Of a DNA stretch of 64,000 nt, positions 47,501-61,400 are shown piece after piece; the first letter of the stretch is position 1; each line of letters begins with the position of its first letter. Position numbers and translations under genes: made by a program. The notes under the pieces were generated by a model. The model was not told the origin of the DNA and did not search any database. It saw only the letters and a list, made by a program, of their open reading frames with translations. Origin of the DNA: Lineus longissimus (Eukaryota; Nemertea; Pilidiophora; Heteronemertea; Lineidae); contig NC_088315.1 of the NCBI RefSeq assembly GCF_910592395.1, positions 7,132,501-7,196,500 of the forward strand. Direction: 5' to 3'.

Positions 47501-50500
47501 TGCCGATGGTGTGATCGGACTTGGGTCCTCTGCTCGGGGCACCCATGATCCCAAAGACAACTTGCCAATCAAACTCGTCTCCGTCCGTATTTATCCAAGA
47601 ACATTTTGACTCGAAAGAGCAGCTTGCTGAAATGAAAACCAGATGTTTAGAAATGAAAAGCCTTAAAGGTTTTCACAAAACCTTTATTTCTTAGAAGTGA
47701 CAAACCTCTGTCTGTATTTCAACATAATAGTTTGACAACTACAACGGTTCAGAAGAAAAAAAGTAGGAAGTTTCTGTTGTTTACCGGATAAATCCTCCTT
47801 CGTTTGTACCGCTGGCGTCTTCGGGATAGTTTTAGTAGACTTGGTAGTTTTGGCCGCAGTGGTAGTTGTAACAGTAGCTGGAGTCTTTTTAGTAGTTGGA
47901 GTTGGAGTAGTGGTGGTGGTAGTTGGAGCTGGCGGGGTAGTTCTCTTAGCATCCGATGGCATGAGAGAACATGGACCATTGGTGATGATGATGTCATCTA
48001 GAGCAACGCCACTTGAGGGTCCTAATCCTCGGAATACCTCAAATATCACCTGTGAAAGCAAAGCACGTTGAAGATATTAGTGCAAGACGATGGACAAAGA
48101 AATGGGCAAATCAACAATTATAACGATATGAGTCGTTTTATGGATCATTGGTGTGACAGCTTCATTTCGTAGTCCTTTTTCCTACCTTGTATTTTGAGGG
48201 TGTCTTCATTATGGGTACGGAAGCTTGTACCCACATCTCTCCCATTGGTTTTCCGTAGCTCCATACGATCTGTTCCCGCGTCCTGTGCTTCAATATCACC
48301 TCTAAAGAGCCTCCATCCATACCGCTCATGTAGAACCAGAAGTTCAGACACATCGGTTGCATTACCTTGGGAAAGGTTTCACTGATCAACCTGGCCTTTT
48401 CGGCCTCAGCCTCAGAGGGACTGGCCTCTATAAACACATAGTAACCAGCCTCTGTCCCAATGGTGTGGTCAGCTGGTGGCCCTGAATGTTTTGAGCCTGT
48501 GGACCCACTGGCTCTCGCCCAGTCGAAGTCATCGGAGTTATCATTGATCCATGAACAGAGGTCACTTTGGAAATCGCACGATCCGGGAATACAGGCACCT
48601 TCATCCAGACTCAGATCGTCTACGGAAATGTCCGCACCGCCAGTACCAGCTACAGCCTCAAGGCTGACCTGCAGCGGACCAAGTTGTGCTGGTATTGTGG
48701 CCTCGCCCAGGAGCCACTTGTCCCCTTGTGGTCCTGTCCTGCTCCACAGCGCCCCGCCGAGGCCGCCGGAACTCCGCCCATAGATGTTCAGCGTCTCCGT
48801 GGTACCGTTGAACATGAAGTAGTGGAACCTGAAGCAGAACTGCTTTCCTCCTATATAACTTGGTGATACTATGCTCCCTTTCGCACCCGTTTGCCATTTT
48901 CGGGATGTTGGGGCAGCCGTAAAATGTCCTGCAACACAGAATGTGACCGTTATTACAGTCTCTGCAAAGCGAAGTTCACATTATGCATAAATCAATATCC
49001 GTTGGTCTACATTTACTATGTGTTTTGGCTATCGAAAGAATCCACAACTTATACCTTTGGATGTTCCATATGTGTGATCAACCATAGGTCCAGCGCCTTT
49101 GATTGGCTCCGAGTCTCCAAATCGCGACCAATCAAAATCGTTTTTTTCACCAGGCATCCAACTGCAGAGCCCGATCTCCTCGAAGTCGCACTTCTTGTCG
49201 GCGTCGGGTGAAGGTTTGCTGACGGAAATGCAGGGGCCACTGGTCAGCGTGATGTCATCGACAGCAATATCGCCTTTGTAGGTGACACCTTTAACTGCTT
49301 CGATGATAACCTGAAGAAGATGATGACGTTTTGGGGTCCATTCACAACTTTCAACTTGCGGCATTTTCAGGACTTCCTGTATGTATGGCCCATTTGGAAG
49401 CCCCCACTTCTAGCTAATCTGGTGCAGGTACAGGATTGAGGGCTTCTGATTGGCCGATGAAACCGGCAGGAAGTCTTAAAAATGGCTTATAAGGAAAGCA
49501 GTCAATGCATGAGCCGATGAAACAGCGTTTACATCATAGTAAAGGAGTGCATTACAAAGATAGGCCAGCAACGACGGCTGAGAGGAAGTTCCACAGTATG
49601 AAAACCTACCTGATGTTTCTCACCATGACCAATGGTGAGCTCACCCTGTCCCCATCTATCCCCTTGGTCACCACTCCTAGTCCACACGAGTGTTTCAAAA
49701 CCTGCGCCGTTCTTCAAATAGACATTCAACTTCTCAATGCTCTCGCCGTACATGTGGTACCAAAACTGAAAACACAGGCTGGGACCTCCCTCTACGGAAA
49801 ATGTTTGACTGTTAAGCCTGGCTCTACTGCCCCGAGCTCCTCCGGACGTCTCGAGGAATATATACGATCCGGCTGAAATGGAAAATTAAATTTTCTAGCC
49901 AGTGTTCTTTCTCATCTTACAGCGTTTTTATCCATTCAAAAATCTTCCAAAGTATATAGATCGAAATGCTTTGACATTCGAGGAGGAAATGCATTTTGCA
50001 TCGCCAAATGTACCCCAATGAACGCTGGACGTTTCCATACACGTTCCCCTTTTTGCTCATCTGACATGCATCTTTTCTACAATCCCAATGATCTTCTCAA
50101 TACGGGCTCCCCTCTTTTTGCTCATTTGACTTTTCATCTTTCTACAAACCCAATAACGTTCTCCATCCACGCTACCCTCCTTTTACTCATCTGATAACAA
50201 GTTTGAATTCCTAGCGCCTGCCTATAGCCGGTCAACGAATGACGATATATGAGGTACAACAAAACATAACGTTTCAGTACAGTTGATTTGCACAAAGATG
50301 GAAGAATGTCTTTGAGTTGAGATAGAAGCTTCTCAATTGCCTTCCTTCAGATGGCTAGCGCAGTGTTTTGACAGCGCACATCCTGCATACTTACCACCAG
50401 AAGTATGATCCTTCGACGGCCCAGTCCCGCCAGAAGGCGTGCTGCCTTGCTGACGTATCCAATCGAAGTTGTCATCATTCACTTCCTGACTCCACGTGCA

Positions 50501-51095
50501 GAGATCTTTGTCAAAGTTGCACTCCAGCTGACTTACAGCACCTGAGAATGACGATTGAATAACACAACAATGGTTCAAATATATTTTTTTGTAATTGAGA
50601 ATAATCCTGATGTAAGCACGAGTCGAGGTACAGATTGTCGGGAGCTTGCCCAGGATGATCTGATCTGTAACCTGGGTGTATACGGATCGTCGCAGGGTAA
50701 GGGAGCCTACCGAGGATGACCAGTACCCTGTGTCGTCGGAAGCCTGCCAAGGATAATCCGTCCCTTTGCACCGTCCGGGGACAGATCCTTGGGAGCTTGC
50801 CCGAGATGATCTGAACCCGGATCACTTTGGGCAGAAACACTGGGAATGTCAGGTAGTCAAATAATGTAAAGGAAGTCGGTACAACTACAACTATGTGTAT
50901 TTGACCTTATTTCAAGACCAAGGCTATGTGCGTTACCGAACATTACGCCCCGTTACCACTTTCTGTTGACAAAATGTCCTTGTCCTGAGCGTTTGGTAAA
51001 ATGACAGAGAACTCATCTTCTTTAAAAAAGCCAAACATAACATATTTACCTGATGCCAATATCGCCAAGAAGATCGCAAAGTATAATCCCATCAT
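41557..51095 (-). CDS. Secreted seven-MAM-domain protein with C-terminal ShKT domain
   Basis: Nineteen exons: 51095-51050, 50541-50395, 49872-49610, 49310-49055, 48928-48186, 48049-47785, 47626-47324, 47128-46940, 46766-46578, 46139-45921, 45626-45429, 45292-45131, 44438-44322, 43734-43481, 43273-43186, 42985-42821, 42493-42339, 42096-41895, 41684-41557. They total 4089 bp, 1362 aa, and all phases close. A signal peptide (MMGLYFAIFLAILAS) is followed by MAM domains starting near aa 20, 193, 375, 574, 826, 994 and 1147. Each shows CDFE..LC, DFDW, GP..DHT, a CL.FWYHM strand and a GDIA.DDI end. A Thr/Pro/Lys-rich stalk (about aa 508-573) follows MAM3, and an acidic linker lies before MAM5. The last exon is an ShKT domain with six Cys in C-x6-C-x8-C-x10-C-x3-C-x2-C spacing and WAEMGDC. 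There is no membrane anchor. MAM domains mediate adhesion and oligomerisation; the specific role is unknown. MAM6 is the most diverged. Confidence 0.92.
42986..43185 (-). other. GC-AG intron in the MAM gene
   Basis: The phase requires the exon to end GAG G and the next to start AC GCA GCC. The only donor that satisfies this reads AGG then GCAAGT, a GC donor with otherwise perfect consensus. The acceptor is ATTACAG. The flanking exons give ...CLNEG-DAADCDFE, the expected MAM6-MAM7 boundary. Confidence 0.8.
43940..44170. repeat. Four-unit tandem repeat in a MAM gene intron
   Basis: Units of about 65-72 bp contain AATCGGT, GAGGACAAAGTCACAACCA and GATAGGACCA. They lie in the intron between the exons at 44322 and 43734. 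The core GACAAAGTCACAACC also occurs in reverse near 29455 and 51497. Confidence 0.85.
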
Positions 51096-51890
51096 GGTGA
51101 GGCTACTTTATTTGGCCGTTTTTGGTGTCTTTTGGCACGGATCTAATGTCGGCGTGGCCAATATCGACTAAGACCAAAGATTGCACATATTATGTACATG
51201 ACGAAGTATATGATTGTCTGTTACGTAATCAGACAATGACAACGATATTAACAAATATATATGTAATCAAGGTCGAATGAGATCTCGAAGGGGTGGCCTT
51301 GTAGTTTTTCATTGTCTTAGAGGTTGTTGTTTTGTGGAACAATCTAGACAATAGTGGTAAACTCAAAATAACCATTTCTTGTGTTTTATATTTATAACAG
51401 ATTACGATTATGATATCTATTTCTGGAATGTAAATAACGGTACTTTAATTGACGCAGTGAAATGCATGTATTAAAGTGACCTTATCCCTTCATTCTGGTT
51501 GTGACTTTGTCCCCAAAAGACGAATTTGAGGTGAATATAACACAAGACTCTCTTTCCGAACATGTCAATTCCGTTCATACAATAACCTGATATGATAACA
51601 TTTATAGCATATCATGATAAACGAAAAGCGCCTACACGCTTTTTTTGGCTACTCCATCCATTATCGGGAAAAACGACATCTTCTGGACGGGTTAAACATA
51701 GAGCCATCTGGTGTCAAAAGTTCACACTAAAAGAAAACTGTCGCTGTTCTTTCTGTCTCTCCAGGCTTCAATATGTGACTAGGATGTGACTAAGAATCTC
51801 GAACTCTCGCATATCAAGAACGCTTTGTGGTGTCCGCTCTAGGAGTGTGACTGTCTACAGGGTCTACAGATCCACAACAACTTGGCAACC
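51096..51890. other. Upstream region of the MAM gene; no gene seen
   Basis: No exon could be supported. It contains TTCTGGTTGTGACTTTGTCC near 51495, a copy of the motif in the MAM intron repeat and of the sequence at 29451. Confidence 0.4.
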
Positions 51891-54800
51891 CAGTTTTTCT
51901 CTTTGATAAAAATGTAATTTATTCTGGACTATAATAATCATGTATACATGTACAAGTGCAAATATAAGAGAACTTATATGATGGACTGTAACAACCACAA
52001 AATATTATATACCTACTGGATGGAAAAATTACAGGTGACAATGCACACTGGACTCAAATTTTAGCCCTTCATTGTATATCGGAGTAACTTTTTTATACAG
52101 ACCTCGCTGTTGATTTCATTGGATTTGTTACAGTACGCCGGCCAAGGCACAGGTGTTAGTGCCTCCCTGTACCAGAGGTAACAGGCAGTGTAACAGGCCG
52201 GTGTATCTTCAATGCGCAAGGCACCTTATACTACACTGTGCAAGTCATTTAGAGTGTATTAAAAATAAATCTGAATTATACAAATGTGTTTTAAAATGTC
52301 AGCAGCCAACTTTCAAATATCTTTTCTAAAATTCTGAGCTATTCATGCAAATGCACATTGCAGATTTACAGGGCCTACATTTTTTCCCTCACTATACCAA
52401 TCGATCTCATTTTTGATTCCTATAAAAGGAAAAAAAAATCGTGACCCACGAGAAGGTAACCTAACTAATGAACTTCAATACAAGCTTAACTCAAAGCCAT
52501 GCATGTCAAATATGAAAATACATAAAAAATGAATTCGTAAGTCTTGGTTTTCAATAAAGTGCAATCTAATAGTGTCCATGTCAAAAGTGAATGCAGCAAA
52601 CAGAGATATTCTACAAAGGTTTAATGCAAAGAAGGCCATGACTGCCCCAAACCCAAATTTACACAGATGATTAGAAAAAATGAGGTTGTAAAAACAGCAA
52701 AAGGGAAACCATGGCCGTCATAAGATGTTTGATTTTCTACAACTACAGAGAAAATATTAAGCATAATTTATGAGAAATATTATGTACATCCAATGAGAAA
52801 TGCAACAATTACATGCACACTATCAGTGTTATAATCACATTACAATATGATGTCGGATTTAAGTCATATGATGTCACCATCCAAGGAGATCAACCAATAT
52901 TTTCGCAAACTTGACCGATACATGGGCGAGTTTCAAAAAGTTCATTCCGTCCTACACTTTTGTTTTAAACTTCAGTGAATAACTGTGAAAAAAACTTACA
53001 AATTTTTATCATAGTTCTCACAAGAGCAATGCACAATCTCTCTCAGATAAATTTGATGTTAATATATACTCCAAATTCCTTTTACATTTCTTCAAATTAG
53101 CATTTAAAAGCTTGGTGTACGCTGGCCAAATTAGGTGACAACCACTCCTAAAAGAAACGCCCATACGTGGCTTCGAATGAAACCACAAAATCCTCGAGAA
53201 AGTAATCTAATTATAATCTCAAATATCTGTATAGCATTATAAACCCTTCTCTCAAATTTAAACTAAATTCACAACACAAATTGACATCATTATATCATCA
53301 ACAGGACCAAGACACTAAATATAAAAGTTTAAAATGGCACTTAATTTGTTAGAAAATACAAATTTCATCTGACATGATGATGAAATTACTTTTAACAAAA
53401 ATTTCTTTTTGTGCCAGCCAGTGCCATATACATGTAATATCAATTCAAAAATATTAAGACTTGGTGAATTTGGTGCACAGTCTAGTACATAAAACCTATC
53501 CATTGTGAATGCCACGGTGTCTTGGAAAACGAATATCAAATGGTGTGACAGCGACTTTTATGTAATCATTTATAATTCTCAAATAATCTCGGGGTTTTTC
53601 AAACCAGCTAGCTATCTATACAGGCCAACCTTAGTGAAAATACACCTAACTTCTTTCCTTTATCATGTTCATAGCTTTATCAAAGAGCTTGGCTATTCTA
53701 CTATCTACTACACTTGACCTCCACTAATACAAATATGGCAATCTGATAAAAAGTATTTACACTTTACCAACATTGGATGTAAAACTAGCCTTCAAAAATA
53801 TACAGAATGAGAATTATCAATTCTATTGCAACTTTTAACAACACCCACAGCACATTTGTTTGGACACTGCGCTAACCGATTCTTTTCATACCTTCAATGA
53901 CCACTGAAAATAAGTGATTTTAGTCACAATGCGATTAAGATCGCACACCAAAGCAATTTAGATTGCTTGTCTGCGGGGCACTATGAGCGTTAAATTTCTA
54001 ATCAATATCTCATAATACATCAGGGTATAATCACAACATGTACACTACTCTGCACAGGAATTGCTAGCAAGTGTATGATACATTCGTGTCTCAGGTGACT
54101 GACGACAAGAGCATATCTATGTCTGTGTAACTCTACCAACACAGGAACTTTAAGTGTTGGCCCGACATTTTCTAGACCTTTAATCATATCATACTGAGGA
54201 AGCAATTTCTGCGCACAGGAGTTGATCACAACATCAACAAAAAAAAAGACCTGGAGATATCGTAAAACCTTCTCATCCCCAAATGGCTTTCACACAAACA
54301 ATGTACATCTGTTTATACATACATGTATTCCAACAGGGACGAGTTCTGTACAAAAAATATCCCTCCCTGGGTAAACAAAGAATATCAACCATGATACAAA
54401 GATATGATGATTTTATGGCAGGAGAATTAACAAAAAATATGATATAAAGTATTACAACTGGAATGTTTTGTTGAACACAATCTGCCTGAAATATTCTGTT
54501 ACAGTAAGAAAACTTCCCTGCTTCTGCGCTCTTTGCTCTGGTTTTTGATGAAATTTCACCCTTTTTTAATAGAAACCCAAATACAACAACTTGGAGGGTG
54601 TCACTATGTAACAGTATGTAACAATATGCTCATGAAGCACATGTTAAGTATAAAAGCGGAAATGAAACTGAAGAAGGAATGTTTTTTCAAGGACGGAATC
54701 CTTAATCATAATAGAGATGCTTTAAAATGTACATGGACTTGCTGTTAAGAAAATAACAGACATAATGGAATGTAATGTAAGTAAGAGTGACACATATAAT

Positions 54801-55489
54801 GGTGTTTACATTTTTTAGTTAGAAATTACATCATTTTGTTGGTGATAAAGATAAATTTTTAAAATGTGATCCAATTTATAAAATCAATTGAATTATTCCC
54901 CCTTTTCATAATCTCAATTCATCAGGTATTCAGATACTACTAGTTAAAATCAATCGTTTTAGTACTCTATTTCAGCAAAGACACTGAGCACTTTGAAAGG
55001 AAAAAATCACAAAAGTATTGATAGACTGTACTGTAAACCACTTTACTTTTGCAAGCCTGCTATTATTTGGCAACGCCAAGAGGGTACAATCGCAAACAAC
55101 GGTTTCATCCTTGAAAATGGACCCATTGCGGATGCAAAATAGACACAGTAACTGCTAAGGATGTTTTCACAAAGATTTAGGGCTGCAAAAGTAAAGGGGT
55201 TTACTGTATTTAGAGAGTCAAACAGTCAACTAGGAAATGTACAAGGATGAGACCAATATTGACAGAAAGAGGTGTGTACTTTAAAATATGCCTTGTTAAT
55301 GTTAAGCATCACATGTAATTCAAACTGACTACTTCTACGAGGACGTACAGCACACAGTGAATTTTATTCCGTGGCCAGACACTTCCCAAAAAATCATGCC
55401 ATGTACTGCTGAAACTATGACAAACATACTTTTAGTACACTAGGTGCAGAATTTAACACGCCACCATTCTAATTCCTGTTTTCTATAGG
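51891..55489 (-). other. Probable long 3' UTR of the cholinesterase-like gene
   Basis: 3.6 kb of AT-rich DNA with no exon. A minus-strand AATAAA (TTTATT at 51918-51923) lies at its far end; nearer signals may also be used. Assignment to the UTR is inference, and part may be intergenic. Confidence 0.35.
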
Positions 55490-58400
55490 TTAATTCATCC
55501 AGGCATACTTCCAGTCGATGCCTGCGTTGGTAAATGTAGTACAATCTTTGTACAATGTTATATCATCATATGCCATACTTCTTGACGCTGTCGCATTGAA
55601 AACCATATACTCACTCGGTGCCCTATTCCAAGCGGCTATTTTACCAGTGGTGGCAAATTCGGCTAATTTCTCCTGCAACTTTACTTGAAATTGTTCCTGG
55701 CCGGTAAAATAATTAGAATAGTAATCGGCAAAGGCTCCGAAAGCTGCCAACATGTCGACCCCACGGAAGGCGTAACGCGACCAGAATCCTCTTGCCAATG
55801 CATCTATTCGGCTAGAAGGCTGTGTCGAGAATATATAACGATAAACAGGCTGCGCCAGCATTCCCCCCCAAACTTGGACCATCTGGTTTGTCGGACATCT
55901 TGCCCGCATGTCCGTAACCATCAACATGTAAGCTTGCTCGTGAGTTCTGGCGGTCTTCTCGTAATCATCTACCAGGGTAGCGAGTGTGTTGCTAAATTCT
56001 TCAAGCTGTGAGCTAATTAATACCCGCTCCGTCGTACTCAGGGAGGGGTAACTGCCCCTTTCAAAGTATGGTGGATCCAAATCTGTGGCCTCTTGACCAT
56101 TGCCTATAAAAATAAAGATGAGAAAGAAATGTTATCGATAAAGATACCTGATATTAGGTACTGAATATGTACAGTCATAAGTACAGTAGAACCTCTATTA
56201 GCGGACACCCCTCTATTAAGGACAACCTCTCTATTAAGGACACTAGCTTTGGTCCCAAATTGGTTGTTTCAATTTGACCTCTAATCAGGACACCTCTCTA
56301 TTAAGGACAGCACTTGTCAGTCCTGAGGGTGTCCTTAATAGAGAGGTTCTACTGTACATGTACCAACACCTCCATTCTATTAGTATTAGCAGTAATTTGT
56401 CTACTCGAGCCAAATATTTTAGGGCTTTTTTGCGATGGGGCTGGGGTACAATCAAAGTTTTCCAAAATCAGTGAACAACTTTTTCCTTTCTCATGACAGA
56501 CTAGCTTAGCAAGTTAGAAGACCTGTCCGGGGTGCGGTAAGCTAGGAGAACTGATTGATTCTCTAGGGTGAAAATGCTCTCGTTATTGATTCCATAACAC
56601 CAATAAAAGACTCGCCCTTGTACCACCGGTACTGTTAGTTCTACTTCTTCTGGTACATGACACAGACCACAACCGGCGCATTATTTTCCATATCATTTAC
56701 TGATTTAGTCATCATTGAACAATACCCGGAGGCCTATGTTAATTTCTGAGTGTGCACCAACATGAATATTGATGTGCTGCAAAATCCCCGGGTCCAAAGT
56801 AAATAAAGGTGTTTGTACGTGTGGCAGATGGTGCACAACTTGTGACCATGTGTATGAGTAGCAAAATATATGTACAACAAACACTCATGTCAATTTGCAC
56901 TACAAATTGCACTGAAATTAAAATGATCGATAAGATAAGCCTTTCGAATATGTGCAAAATATGAATAATAACAGCTATGAATACAATGGAAAATCCCTCC
57001 TGTTTAAGCACAGCACAAACAAGTGATTTTAATTGCTGCATCCTACGATTTTAATCGCTGCTACATCGGACAAAGGATCACTTGTCTGGGCTAGGTTTGA
57101 TATTGAGAGGCAGTTACTGCCATCACCAATTCTAGTGGCATACAAGCAATCATCATCGCAGTAGCGTTTAAGGGTACAATAAAAAGCCAATTTCTTACAG
57201 AGAAAATGTTTTCATCCCCTAATGATAACTACACAGTAGCATGATGTATTACATTGTAGGAGCTATTGATCAGTTGTGCTTTGAAAATATAAAAAATTCA
57301 TTTGTAGGTTAGCATTATTGTACATTGTATATTGTCCTTATTCACTATTCATGATCACAGCCAAATACTAGAACGGTCCCTCTCACTCTCAGGTAGACAT
57401 GAACGTCTTGAAACAGAAAATAAAATAAAAATAAAAAACAGAGATATAAATCACATATTACCTACTTTTATACAGTAGTCTCATTCTCAATCTGTGCCAC
57501 AGTTAACTGATAGTGATACACTGGTATCTCAAAAGGCCTATTTAATTGAATTGTACCTCTTCTGACAATATGGCATTTACTATTGGCAATCAATGAACAA
57601 TAACATGAAAATTTTACACTTATACATTGTTGAATGTTACTGAATCATGTATGCCATATAATAGTAATTCTTTTCTCATACACTGGGGACCTGGTTGTTG
57701 AAAAAAAATTTAGCATAATTTATAGTGAAGGCAACATTATTTATCAGACGATTATCTGGGATAAAGTCCCTTTGACATGTTTGATATAAAGACAAACATG
57801 CCATGCTCAGGGGCAGGGCTAATACAGTAGAACCTCTATTAGCGGACACCCCTCTATTAAGGACAACCTCTCTATTAAGGACACTAGTTTTGGTCCCAAA
57901 TTGGTTGTTTCTATTCAATGTGACCTCTCTAATCAGGACACCTCTCTATTAAGGACAGCACTTGTCAGTCCCGAGGGTGTCCTTAATAGAGAGGTTCTAC
58001 TATACACTCATCGTAGACCATGTCTCACTCATTAAAAGAGGTTCAGTCTATCGATCTGTTGACACATCATCTGCGAAATGGCAGAGCTGATTAACTAATC
58101 TGATAATGGAAACTGATATCAACTATTCATATCGTGCCGGGCAAAATAGAGCACAATGCATTAGCTGACCATAGAACAGCTTAACTATCATCAGGTTATC
58201 AAAGGGTTGTGATACTCTTTGAATTGTCGTTATCAAATCAAAAAAATTTGTGTCAATGATATGATTCTTAGGGATCCCATACATTTGTAACTGTCATAAC
58301 TTCTCTGATAAATTAGTATTTGCAGCAAAAAAACAAAACACATGATTTAGAAAATTTACAGCATTAACACAACTTACCAAAGACAATAGGCACATGGTTT

Positions 58401-61400
58401 ACAAGGGTTCTGGTATTGAACATTTGGAGTGTGGACTGCTTCACAATATTACCTGAAATACATTGAAGTAAAAAAAAGGTGAATATTTCAAAGCCTTTGG
58501 GAAGGAGGCCAGGTCTGTATGAGTCTAGACTGACTCTTAATTTCAAATTTCACAAACTTCCATTTTTAATGTACAATTCATTTTTGTAAACACAGTCACT
58601 GTCGTGCCAAATATTATACGTCATTGTGCATGTCACACCTTTACCTAACATGCCAAGCATGTGAATGTGTTTGTACATACATGAACATGCATGCCATTTT
58701 ATTCAATAAACACTGTATTCAAAATTCATGACAACAGCTGGTATCCAGAGTCATTACGAACAAAACCTACAAAATCTCAATAGAATCACATTTACACACG
58801 TACGGAACATGTACACTTGAGACATTATTTTTGCAACTGATTCGGTCTCAATTCCTTGATTATTTTTTACACACTCACCATCGACGGTTATCATCGCTGC
58901 CATGAAATCATCCTTCTTGGGTACGGCGTACATCTGAGGTAGTGTCCACCTAGAGCCGTCATTCCATGACACAGAGTTCGTGATTGCATCCGATGACATC
59001 GCATACAGACAATCCATGACGTCACTGGGTGTTCTTTTGGTTGAACAACCAGTGTTGCTGAAATATAAGGCGATGATTTGCTAGTCTCGAACAAGGTTTT
59101 CTATTTTGAAAATGCCTTTCGCCAACCTCAAATTTTCATGATTGTAGAGGGTAGAATCGCTAAACTTTAGCGATGCGAAAAAGTTCAACTTAAAACATGA
59201 AATGGTTTTATCATTGAAAATTGCACCCATTTCGCAGAAATAAATGGACGCAATATCTGAACACAATGTTTTCGCAAACATATAGGACCTCACAAATAAT
59301 GGCGTTTACAGTAAATGAGGCATTATGAAATCGGGTAATTTCAAGAACAGCCGACAACTATACCCAATGTTACTTACGATAGGAAAGCTCCATTGACATT
59401 CAGAGTTTCATTGAGGGTCTGATCGCGAATGAATCCTCCATCCATTACCCAAGCGCCGTGGAACAGATTCGAAGCCTTCGCTGAATTTAACAGGGCAAGC
59501 ACACTGCTACCACCCGACTCCCAACCAAGAAGGGTCACCTGAAATTCACACATGTTCACAGATTATATTTGTATCAGCACTGGCATCATACTTTACAGTA
59601 TAAATAGAGTAGACGACACAGCACATGCATTCATTACCTGAAGATACAATGTAGTGTGGAGGACATGTTCAGACAAAAGATACATGTATGTGAAGGTTTT
59701 TAGCTAAATATGGATAGGAAATGTCAATGGGTAAAATAAGTCACATGCTGTTAACTGAACTGCTAAATGCCTATGAAAGTTTTGCGGTTTAGAGTATTGG
59801 TTGAATATCTTAACATTCCTACTGATCTTCTTACCTTAGTAGGAGCACCCCCAAATTTCTTTATATTTGCCTTCACCCAATTAAGGGCGGCAATCTGATC
59901 CATCAAGCCGTAATTCCCGGTCATACCAGTACTGCGGTAATCTGGGAACTCCTTCAGCGCCATGAAACCAAACGGTCCCAATCGGTAGTTCATCGAGACG
60001 ACAACCACCTTGTATTTTTTTACAAAATCGTGGACGCCGTAACTTGCTATTTCATCTCCACCACCAAAGGCTAGCTGGCCGCCGTGAATGTAGACAATAA
60101 CTGGCAACCTGAAGATAGAGACATTTTTATATTAAAGTCTCGATTCCAAAAATCATGTATACAAAACAAGCAGACCTGCCAACCACAGAACAGCGGCGAT
60201 CCTTCCGAGAGTCGAACACATGACCTCCTGAGTGATAATGAGCCTGGCACTCTATCCACTAAGCCCCTGATCTCCCATCAGTTGTAAAAACGGCCAAGTG
60301 TTCAATTTCAAACAGTTATTTCGATAACTTACCCTGCATCTGTCTTATTTGTTGATGTCCACACATTCAGAGTCAAACAATCCTCGCTGCCACCTTTATA
60401 ACCATTTTTGATTCGCTGATAACATCGTGAGCCAAACTTATCTGTCGCGGTAGGAATTTCACTAGTACTGTTTGGAAATTTTAATCTGCAGGACGCCTCA
60501 TTATGGAGTTCTCTTGGGGGTGTCCAACGATTACGGCCATCTGGAGCCAAGGCGTACGAGATACCCTGAAAAGACCCACAGACAACTTACAATAGGAGTA
60601 CATGTAATTGGTAAATAAATACAAGACAAAAAGGTTTCAGTTTAAGATTCACACTACAGTGGAACCTTCCTTAGTGGACACATCTCTATTAAGGACAACC
60701 TCTCTATTAAGGACAACCTCTCTGTTAAGGACAACCTCTCTGTTAAGGACAACCTCTCTATTAAGGACAACCTCTCTATTAAGGACAACCTCTCTATTAA
60801 GGACACTTGTTTTGGTCCCATATTAGTTGTTTCCATTCAATTTGACCTCTCTAATCGGGACACCTCTCTGTTAAGGACAGCACTTGTCAGTCCCATGAGT
60901 GTCCTCAATAGAGAGGTTCTACTGTAGTACATTTTACATACATTCTCATATCAAGGATACATCATCAACCTCCTTTATGCAATCAAATGTAGACACTAAG
61001 ATAAGTGAGAAGAAAATTCTCACCTTAAAAACGGATATATTTTTTTCATAAACTCCCGCTATCCACGCGCAGCTGACTTGGGCCAATGGTCTGGCAACCG
61101 GTGTTTTGCTTTCTTGTGGTTCTCCACCTCGCCGAGTGAATACGATTGGTAATACGATGATAATAATCAACAGGATTAAGAGTAGGATTATCAACAGTAG
61201 TGCTCGTGGTTTTTCATATTTTGGGTTATTGAAGAATTCAACGATTTTTGCCTTTGGAGAATTGGGGTCTTTTGGCTTTTCCGCTTTTCCATCGACAAGT
61301 TCCGCATTAGAGGCAGTCTGGAATTAATCGAGGAATTTTTCTTAGAAATAGAACATGCACACAAATGTAGAATTGAAGACGGAATTGACATGATAGATTA

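Noticed and set aside
47804-48071. Plus-strand frames rich in Ser/Arg or Val/Gly over the Thr-rich stalk exon
   Set aside because: They are antisense reading of the ACT/ACC-rich minus-strand exon.
60608-60836. Opposed open frames with LLRTTS and LIERLS repeats
   Set aside because: They are translations of the 18-bp tandem repeat inside a MITE.
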